A stretch of DNA of 64,000 nt, from NCBI RefSeq assembly GCF_000971055.1, contig NZ_LARW01000097.1, positions 1 through 64,000 of the forward strand, in the 5' to 3' direction. The stretch comes from Sphingomonas sp. SRS2. Lineage in GTDB: Bacteria; Pseudomonadota; Alphaproteobacteria; Sphingomonadales; Sphingomonadaceae. The notes under the pieces are model-generated. The model was given only the letters and a program-made list of their open reading frames with translations. It had not been told where the DNA came from and did no database searches. Shown here one piece after another: positions 57,998 through 64,000 of this stretch (its first letter is position 1; every line of letters starts with the position of its first letter). The position numbers and the translations under genes are program-made.

Positions 57998-59392
57998 TCA
58001 CATATGCAGCGTGCGCCCGAACGCCGCGAGCACGCTTTCGTGCATCGCTTCACTGATCGTCGGATGCGGGAATACCGTGCCGATCAACTCGGCCTCGGTC
58101 GTCTCAAGCGTCTTGCCGATCGTATAGCCCTGGATCATCTCGGTGACTTCGGCGCCGACCATATGCGCACCGAGCAATTCGCCGGTGGCCTCGTCGAACA
58201 CCGTCTTCACGAAACCCTCGACCTCACCCATGGCGATCGCCTTGCCATTGCCGATGAAGGGGAATTTGCCCACCTTGACCTTGTAGCCGGCCTCCAGCGC
58301 CTTCGCCTCGGTCAGCCCGACCGATGCAACCTGCGGGCGGCAATAGGTGCAGCCCGGAATGTTGCGGACATCCATCGCATGTGGATGCTGGCCCGCGATC
58401 GTCTCGGCGGCGATTACCGCCTCGTGCATCGCCTTGTGTGCCAGCCAGGGCGCGCCGGCAACGTCGCCGATCGCATAGATGCCCTCAACATTGGTCCGGC
58501 AATTGCCGTCGATCAGGATGTGGCCGCGCTCGGTCTTCACGCCCAGCCCTTCCAGGCCGATATTCTCGGTGTTGGGCACGATGCCGACCGCGACGATGAC
58601 GTGGCTATATTCCTCGGTCGTGACCTTGCCGTCCTTGTCCTTGATCTCGGCCTTGATCCCCTTGGGCGTCGTCTCGATCTTCTGAACGCCGGTCGACGTT
58701 CGGATCGTCATGCCCTGCTTGGTCAGCGCCTTGGTCATGAAGGTGCTGACCTCCTGATCCTCGACGGGAAGGATACGGTCGAGCATCTCGACGATCGTCA
58801 CCTTGGCGCCCATATCGCCATAGAAGCTCGCAAACTCGACGCCGATCGCGCCCGATCCGATCACCAGAAGCTTCGTCGGCATCTCCGGCGGAACGAGCGC
58901 ATGGCGATAGGTCCAGATCTTCTTGCCGTCGGCCTTGGCGAAAGGCAGATCGCGCGCGCGCGCGCCGGTCGCGACGATGACGTTCTTGGCGCTCAGCTCG
59001 GTCTTCTGGCCGTCCTTGGTGACGGTCAGCTTGCCCTTGCCGGTCAGCACGCCATCGCCGACGTGCACGGCGATCTTGTGCTTCTTCATCAGGCCGGTGA
59101 CGCCCTGATTGAGCTGCTTGGCCACGTTGCGCGACCGCTGCACCACCTTGCCGAGATCGAAGGCGGGTTTCTCCGCGCTAAGCCCGAAATCGGCGGCGTG
59201 GAGCATATGATGGTAGATCTCCGACGAGCGCAGCAGCGCCTTGGTCGGAATACAGCCCCAGTTGAGGCAGATACCCCCCAGCAATTCCCGTTCGACGATC
59301 CCGACCTTGAGGCCGAGCTGCGATGCGCGGATTGCGGCGACATAGCCGCCGGGGCCCGAGCCAAGCACGATGAGATCGTAGGTTTCCGCCAC
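57998..59392 (-). CDS. lpdA: Dihydrolipoyl dehydrogenase (E3)
   Basis: 464 residues. FAD motif VLGSGPGGYVAAIRASQLGL, redox disulfide GGICLNWGCIPTKALL, NAD-binding IGSGAIGVEFASFYGDMGAK and catalytic HPTISEAM near the C-terminus. Reoxidises lipoamide of 2-oxoacid dehydrogenases. Next to the pyruvate dehydrogenase E2 gene, so probably the E3 of that complex. Confidence 0.97.
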   Translation of the reverse strand: MAETYDLIVLGSGPGGYVAAIRASQLGLKVGIVERELLGGICLNWGCIPTKALLRSSEIYHHMLHAADFGLSAEKPAFDLGKVVQRSRNVAKQLNQGVTGLMKKHKIAVHVGDGVLTGKGKLTVTKDGQKTELSAKNVIVATGARARDLPFAKADGKKIWTYRHALVPPEMPTKLLVIGSGAIGVEFASFYGDMGAKVTIVEMLDRILPVEDQEVSTFMTKALTKQGMTIRTSTGVQKIETTPKGIKAEIKDKDGKVTTEEYSHVIVAVGIVPNTENIGLEGLGVKTERGHILIDGNCRTNVEGIYAIGDVAGAPWLAHKAMHEAVIAAETIAGQHPHAMDVRNIPGCTYCRPQVASVGLTEAKALEAGYKVKVGKFPFIGNGKAIAMGEVEGFVKTVFDEATGELLGAHMVGAEVTEMIQGYTIGKTLETTEAELIGTVFPHPTISEAMHESVLAAFGRTLHM

Positions 59393-59412
59393 TGTCTGCT
59401 CCTCAGATATCT

Positions 59413-59805
59413 TTATTGGGTAACGGTGCGTGGGCGCCCGTCATCGTCAATTGCCACGAAGGTGAGCGTCGCATGCGTCACCCGTTCATTTTCAAGGCCG
59501 TTGCGCGATTGCCGCCAGGCGGTAACCTCGATCTGCATCGATGTACGCCCGACCGCCAGCAATGTTGCATAGACCGATACGACATCGCCCACCTTGACCG
59601 GGCGATGGAAGGTCATGCCGTCCATCGCGATCGTCGCGACGCGCCCGCGGCTTCGCTGCGACGCCACCGTACCCGCCGCGAGATCCATCATGCTGACCAG
59701 CCACCCGCCGAAGATGTCGCCATTGGCATTGGTATCGGCGGGCATCGCGACGACGCGGATCGCCGGCTCGCCGGCGGGCGGCGACGCCTCCGCGTTATCG
59801 GCCAT
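59413..59805 (-). CDS. Acyl-CoA thioesterase, hotdog fold
   Basis: 130 residues, single hotdog domain: ANGDIFGGWLVSMMDLAAGT (catalytic aspartate) and VATIAMDGMTFHRPVKVGDV, YciA-like. Hydrolyses acyl-CoA. Placed between E2 and E3 genes, with its start sharing base 59805 with the E2 stop, so it may relieve acyl-CoA or free CoA for the dehydrogenase complex. Confidence 0.88.
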   Translation of the reverse strand: MADNAEASPPAGEPAIRVVAMPADTNANGDIFGGWLVSMMDLAAGTVASQRSRGRVATIAMDGMTFHRPVKVGDVVSVYATLLAVGRTSMQIEVTAWRQSRNGLENERVTHATLTFVAIDDDGRPRTVTQ

Positions 59806-61106
59806 CAGGCAAGCATGCCCAGCGGATTTTCGACGAGCCGCTTGAACGCCTGCATCAGCTGGGCGCCGACCGCGCCATCGATCGCGCGATGGTCGAAGCT
59901 GCCCGTCGCAGTCATGATCGTCGCCGTCGCAAGCGCGTCATTGACGATATAAGGCCGCTTCTCGCCCGATCCGACCGCCATGATCATCGCCTGGGGCGGA
60001 TTGATCACCGCAGTGAACTGCTTGATGCCAAACATGCCCATGTTCGAAATCGAGGCGGTGCCGCCCTGATATTCCCCAGGCTGGAGCTTGCCCTCCTTGG
60101 CGCGCTGGGCGAGGTCCTTGGCCTCGGTGGCGATCGCCGCGACGCTCTTGCTGTCGGCGCCCTTGATGATCGGGGTGATCAACCCGCCCGGAATCGCCAC
60201 CGCGACCGATATGTCGGCGCGCTTATACTGCACCAGCGTGTCACCGGCGAAGGAGACGTTGCAGTCGGGCACTTCCATCAGCGCGACCGCGAGCGCCTTG
60301 ATCAGCAGGTCGTTGACCGACAGCTTCACACCGCGCGTCTCGAGCGAGGCGTTGAGCTGACCACGCAGCTTGAGCAACGCATCGAGCTGGATGTCGACGG
60401 TCAGATAAATATGCGGGCTCTGCTGCATCGACTCGGTCAGCCGCCGCGCGATCACCTTGCGCATGTTCGACAGCTTCACGACTTCCTGCGGAATGTCGTC
60501 GCCAACACCGGCGACCGGTGCGGATGCGGCCGTCGGCTTCGGAGCGGTCTGGCTTGCAGGCGCGGACGCGGCAGCGGCGGGCTTTGCGGTCCCCGCGGAG
60601 GCGTCGAGATCGGCTTTGACGACCCGTCCGCCTGGGCCCGAGCCGCTGACGTTCGCCAGATCGATGCCTTGGGCGCTCGCCAGCCGCTTGGCTAGCGGGC
60701 TCGCCTTGACGCGATCGTCCTGAGCGGGCGACTTCGACGCGGGCTCGGCGGCCTTGGCCGCCGAAGCCGCAGGCGCTTCGGCCCCGGGCTTCTCAACGGC
60801 TTTGACTTCCGCCTTCGGGGCCGCCTCTGCCTTGGCCGCGGCCTTGGCCGGAGCTGGCGCTTCGTCCTCGCCCTGGATCAGCGCGATGACCGCACCGACC
60901 TTGACGCCCTCAGTGCCCTCCGCGACGACCAGCTGAGATATCGTGCCCTCGTCGACGGCTTCGAATTCCATCGTCGCCTTGTCGGTTTCGATTTCGGCGA
61001 GCAGGTCGCCCGACTTGACCACGTCACCTTCCTTCACCAGCCACTTGGCGAGGGTTCCCTCCTCCATGGTCGGGGAGAGGGCGGGCATCTTCAACTCTAT
61101 CGGCAT
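59805..61106 (-). CDS. pdhC: Pyruvate dehydrogenase E2 (dihydrolipoamide acetyltransferase)
   Basis: 433 residues from ATG 61106. One lipoyl domain ([20 protein letters not shown], lipoylated lysine in [12 protein letters not shown]), Ala/Pro linker, E3-binding domain ([20 protein letters not shown]) and the catalytic domain with [14 protein letters not shown] near the end. A longer frame upstream is not needed. E1 genes are not in the window. Confidence 0.96.
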   Translation of the reverse strand: MPIELKMPALSPTMEEGTLAKWLVKEGDVVKSGDLLAEIETDKATMEFEAVDEGTISQLVVAEGTEGVKVGAVIALIQGEDEAPAPAKAAAKAEAAPKAEVKAVEKPGAEAPAASAAKAAEPASKSPAQDDRVKASPLAKRLASAQGIDLANVSGSGPGGRVVKADLDASAGTAKPAAAASAPASQTAPKPTAASAPVAGVGDDIPQEVVKLSNMRKVIARRLTESMQQSPHIYLTVDIQLDALLKLRGQLNASLETRGVKLSVNDLLIKALAVALMEVPDCNVSFAGDTLVQYKRADISVAVAIPGGLITPIIKGADSKSVAAIATEAKDLAQRAKEGKLQPGEYQGGTASISNMGMFGIKQFTAVINPPQAMIMAVGSGEKRPYIVNDALATATIMTATGSFDHRAIDGAVGAQLMQAFKRLVENPLGMLA

Positions 61107-61252
61107 ATTCTTGTCCCCTGGACGGGATTGGGGTCGATGCGCCTCCCTCATCCCCGCTCGCCATGACAAGGTCAAGACTGCTATAGGCAGGACAGGCGCA
61201 AAAAAGCATGGGCAGCGCACCAGTCTGGTTACTATTGGGGGACGGAGGCGAT

Positions 61253-61708
61253 ATGCGTACCTATCTGGTTGTCATCGACGACAACGACGCCGCGCGGGTC
61301 GCGCTACACTTCGCCGCGCGCCGCGCACAAAAGACGGGTGGCGCGGTGGAAATTCTCGCTCTCGTCGCGCAACAGGAGTTCGTGCAGTGGGGCGCGGTTC
61401 AGGCCGCGATGGAGGAAGAGGCGCGGCTGCGCGCCGAAGCTATGGTCGCCCAGGCCGCCAGCGCATTGATCGAGGAAACCGGCATCATGCCTTCGATCAC
61501 GGTCAAGCAAGGCGATCCCGTCGCCGCCGTCCGTGAGGTACTCGCCGAGCAGCAGCATGTCGCCGCGCTGGTGCTGGGTGCGCCCGAGAGCGGCCCTGCC
61601 AGCAAGCTCATCGCCCATTTCGCGGGCAGCGAAGCCGGCAGCCTGCCCTGCCCCTTGATGATCGTACCGGGCTCGCTCGATGACGAGGCGCTCGACCGAT
61701 TAAGCTGA
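61253..61708 (+). CDS. Universal stress protein family
   Basis: 151 residues from ATG 61253, preceded by [29 protein letters not shown] ... [18 protein letters not shown] and the C-terminal [11 protein letters not shown] ... PCPLMIVPG. The ATP-binding G-x2-G-x9-G pattern is only partly kept (GAPESG). Divergent from the E2 gene. Confidence 0.85.
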   Translation: MRTYLVVIDDNDAARVALHFAARRAQKTGGAVEILALVAQQEFVQWGAVQAAMEEEARLRAEAMVAQAASALIEETGIMPSITVKQGDPVAAVREVLAEQQHVAALVLGAPESGPASKLIAHFAGSEAGSLPCPLMIVPGSLDDEALDRLS

Positions 61709-61721
61709 ATGACAGCCAACG

Positions 61722-62210
61722 CTAAGCAGCGATTCTCGGCCCAAGCACCGCCATCAACTCCGCACAGCCGGTCACGTCGGCATCGTCGAACCGTCCCCTG
61801 ATCGGGCTGTCGAGATCGAGCACGCCGATCAGCCTGCCCTCATGGATGATCGGCATCACCAGTTCCGAGGCCGAATAGGCGTCGCAGGCGATATGCCCCG
61901 GAAATTCATGCACGTCCGCGATGCATTGCGGCTCACGGGTCGCCGCCGCCATGCCGCACACGCCTTTGCCGAACGGAATGCGGATACAGGCGGTCTTGCC
62001 CTGGAACGGCCCCAGGATCAGTTCGTCGCCGACTGCGCGGTAGAAACCCGCCCAGTTAAGATCGGGCAGATATTCCCAGACCAGGGCCGCCGCATTGGCC
62101 ATGTTGGCGATCGCATCGGGCTCGTCGGCGGTCAGCGCCGCCAGCGCTGCCGACAGGTCGGCATAGAGCACCGCTTTGTCGCCGTGCTTATCGATATCGA
62201 ATATGTACAT
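61722..62210 (-). CDS. GAF-domain free methionine-(R)-sulfoxide reductase
   Basis: 162 residues from ATG 62210. Conserved cysteines of fRMsr are present: KGVCGMAAATREPQCIADVH and EFPGHIACDAYSASELVMPI, with the C-x9-C and further C spacing; WAGFYRAVGDELILGPFQGK also matches. Repairs free oxidised methionine. Converges on the stress protein gene. Confidence 0.9.
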   Translation of the reverse strand: MYIFDIDKHGDKAVLYADLSAALAALTADEPDAIANMANAAALVWEYLPDLNWAGFYRAVGDELILGPFQGKTACIRIPFGKGVCGMAAATREPQCIADVHEFPGHIACDAYSASELVMPIIHEGRLIGVLDLDSPIRGRFDDADVTGCAELMAVLGPRIAA

Positions 62211-62290
62211 GCCGCTGATCTGGCCCCGCCTTGCTTGCGCTTCAACCCACTTGGCGTATCGTCGCCGCAAATATCCGGGGGGAGCTTGCC

Positions 62291-62767
62291 GTGACGATAT
62301 CCTTCTATCGCCTGATCTGGGCGCTGCCGATCGCTTTCGCGCTACATATCGTGGAGGAATTGCTCTGCGGATATCCTGCCTGGGCCACCGCGATCACCGG
62401 GCATGCGATGGAGTTGCCGACCTTTCTCGGTAGCAACATCGCCTTCGTCATCATCATGGCGCTGCTGACCGGCTGGGCCGCGAAGACGCGCTCGATCGGG
62501 GCGATCTTCTGGATGCTCGCCTGGGCGGCGGGCAATCTGTTCTGGAACTTCGTTTACCACTTCGTCTGCGTGCTGGTCTATGATCAGGGATCGCCCGGGC
62601 TCGCTACCGCAACGCTGATCTATTTCCCGCTGTCGCTCGCCGTCTGGCAGGCGGCACTTGCCGAACGGATCGTCCGTCCGGCCGCACTGGCGGGCGCGAT
62701 AGCGATCGGCGGCGCCTTCATGGGCGCGGTTACGGCGTTCGGCATCTACCATCTCGGCGGAGTGTGA
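62291..62767 (+). CDS. HXXEE-domain membrane protein
   Basis: 158 residues from a GTG at 62291 after GGGGGGAGC. Five or so hydrophobic helices; LHIVEELLCG carries the H-x-x-E-E motif near residue 20 and ALVYHFVCVL-type WNFVYHFVCVLVY gives a second histidine, both features of the HXXEE family of uncharacterised membrane proteins. Confidence 0.75.
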   Translation: MTISFYRLIWALPIAFALHIVEELLCGYPAWATAITGHAMELPTFLGSNIAFVIIMALLTGWAAKTRSIGAIFWMLAWAAGNLFWNFVYHFVCVLVYDQGSPGLATATLIYFPLSLAVWQAALAERIVRPAALAGAIAIGGAFMGAVTAFGIYHLGGV

Positions 62768-62807
62768 GCGCCTAGCCAATCGACCATCGGCCCGGTAGGC
62801 TGGGCCG

Positions 62808-63230
62808 ATGCCGCTTCTTCCCGTTACCCGCTCGATCGCGATCGACAGCGATGAGATCGAGGAAAGTTTCACCCGCGCCAGCGGCCCCGGAGGTCAGGGC
62901 GTCAACACCACCGATTCCGCCGTGCTGCTGCGGTTCGATGTCCGCAATTCGCCCAATCTCCCCGAGGCGGTGAAGATGCGGCTCGAAGCGATCGCCGGCA
63001 GCCGGCTGACCCGCGAAGGCGTGCTTGTCTTACGGAGCGAGGGGGCGCGCTCGCAATTGCTCAACCGTCAGGAGATTCGCGAGCGCCTGTTTGACCTGAT
63101 CCGGGAAGCGACTTTCGTCCCCAAGAAGCGCAAGCCTACCAGGCCATCAAGAGCGGCCAAGGCCAGACGGATGGAAGGAAAGTCGAAGCGTTCGACAGTC
63201 AAAAGTCTACGCGGCAGGGTTGTCGACTAG
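62808..63230 (+). CDS. arfB: Peptidyl-tRNA hydrolase ArfB (ribosome rescue)
   Basis: 140 residues. RF1-like catalytic loop SGPGGQGVNTTDSAVLLRFD with the GGQ motif at about 28-30, and a basic C-terminal tail (PKKRKPTRPSRAAKARRMEG) that enters the empty mRNA channel of stalled ribosomes. Overlaps the convergent pseudouridine synthase gene by 4 bases. Confidence 0.93.
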   Translation: MPLLPVTRSIAIDSDEIEESFTRASGPGGQGVNTTDSAVLLRFDVRNSPNLPEAVKMRLEAIAGSRLTREGVLVLRSEGARSQLLNRQEIRERLFDLIREATFVPKKRKPTRPSRAAKARRMEGKSKRSTVKSLRGRVVD

Positions 63231-63925
63231 ACAGTCTTTTCCGGCTCGACGAAGCCCAGCGCAGTGAACCGCTCCGGCAGCGGCGCGCGCGCCTCGATAG
63301 CCGGCTTTCCCTCGCGCGGTATGACAAGTGTCAGCGCGTGCAACAATGTCACCCCGCCGCCGCTACCGCCCTTTCGGCCATAGATCGGGTCACCAAGGAT
63401 CGGCACGCCGATCCCGCTCGCGGCGTGGACGCGAATCTGGTGCGTACGGCCGGTCGCCGGCCTGAACTCGACGAGGGCGCGGCCATCCACCACCGCGATC
63501 TGCCGCCAGGCCGTCGTCGCGGGCTTGCCCTTGGGGTCGCCAACCATCCGCCAGCCGCTTTCCCGTGTCGACGTCTTCGCAAGGGGAAGGTCGACCAGCC
63601 CTTCCTGCTCGGTCGGCACGCCGTCCAGGATGGCAAGATAGGTCTTTTCAACCTTCCCTTCCTCGAATGCCTGGCCAAAACGCTTGTGCGCCTTGGGATG
63701 GCGCGCGAGCAGGAGGCAGCCCGAGGTGTCGCGGTCGAGCCGGTGCACCGCGTTCGGCCACCGCTTGAAGCCGAAGCTCAGCGACTGGAGATGGTTTTCA
63801 AGGCTGATGCTGCCATCGCGCGGCGGATCGACCGGCAGTCCCGAAGGTTTGTCGATCACAATGGCCTCGCCATCGATGAAAAGGATATGTTCGTCTAGCA
63901 CCCGCCCCCCTTGCACGCGTAGCAC
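63227..63925 (-). CDS. RluA-family pseudouridine synthase
   Basis: 232 residues, lacking an S4 domain. Catalytic aspartate in AVHRLDRDTSGCLLLAR, then YLAILDGVPTEQEGLVDLPL and the RNA-binding ATGRTHQIRVH. Isomerises uridine in rRNA or tRNA; target site not predictable. A possible new gene starts at 63969 on the other strand and leaves the window after 10 codons. Confidence 0.92.
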   Translation of the reverse strand: MLRVQGGRVLDEHILFIDGEAIVIDKPSGLPVDPPRDGSISLENHLQSLSFGFKRWPNAVHRLDRDTSGCLLLARHPKAHKRFGQAFEEGKVEKTYLAILDGVPTEQEGLVDLPLAKTSTRESGWRMVGDPKGKPATTAWRQIAVVDGRALVEFRPATGRTHQIRVHAASGIGVPILGDPIYGRKGGSGGGVTLLHALTLVIPREGKPAIEARAPLPERFTALGFVEPEKTV

Positions 63926-64000
63926 CCGACTGCAAAGAGCTTCCTTGCGTTTCGGGTGCTCCGCCGCTATGCGCCCCCATCCCGTCTGGTCATCCCTGGA

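Overview
This is a high-GC chromosomal segment from an alphaproteobacterium, most likely a member of the Sphingomonadaceae. The basis is gene order and protein sequence recognised from memory (sdhC-sdhD-sdhA, pyruvate dehydrogenase E2 and E3 separated by a thioesterase gene, Sphingomonas-like ribosomal proteins), not a database search.

Region by region. (1) 1-5.3 kb: the end of an IS5-type insertion sequence, then a small cluster of two nucleotidyltransferases, a CDP-alcohol phosphatidyltransferase and a HIT-like protein that looks like a lipid head-group module, followed by an M1 aminopeptidase. (2) 5.4-12.5 kb: a GDSL esterase preceded by a tiny coupled ORF, the succinate dehydrogenase genes sdhC, sdhD and sdhA (no sdhB here), a soluble chemotaxis transducer, a short-chain dehydrogenase, prmA and an EVE-domain protein. 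(3) about 13.1-25.6 kb: a decayed integrative and conjugative element. It starts in a truncated trbL joined to a truncated araC-type gene, runs through trbF-trbG-trbI-DUF2274 and a 5'-truncated lysR gene, then fragments, a DUF6361-like ORF, an AbiEi-HipA fusion gene with a twin-palindrome operator, two parB-like genes, an internally deleted serine recombinase gene, and a right end with an XRE-like gene, an AlpA gene and a tyrosine integrase next to the 3' end of guaA. Most of the transfer machinery is missing, so this remnant should not be able to transfer itself. (4) 25.6-30.1 kb: guaA, a secreted small protein and an S9A prolyl oligopeptidase.

(5) 30.1-52.6 kb: the large ribosomal protein array, all on the minus strand: rpsL-rpsG-fusA-tuf, rpsJ, then rplC through rplO, secY and adk, and finally rpsM-rpsK-rpoA-rplQ. 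The array is interrupted between adk and rpsM by a small membrane protein gene, gdhA and an acyltransferase gene. rpsJ is flanked by two intrinsic terminators, and a densely folded ~250-nt RNA segment with a terminator hairpin lies in front of rplC. (6) 52.8-57.8 kb: a cutA pseudogene, a cation diffusion facilitator and a peptidoglycan-remodelling group (two L,D-transpeptidases of different families and a D,D-carboxypeptidase). (7) 58-64 kb: lpdA, thioesterase and pyruvate dehydrogenase E2, then universal stress protein, free-methionine-sulfoxide-reductase-like GAF protein, HXXEE membrane protein, arfB and an RluA-type pseudouridine synthase.

The most notable points are the single-chain AbiEi-HipA protein whose promoter lies between two 33-bp palindromes, the structured leader before rplC, and an arginine at ribosomal protein S12 position 88, which in other bacteria gives streptomycin resistance. 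No tRNA, rRNA or CRISPR array was recognised.
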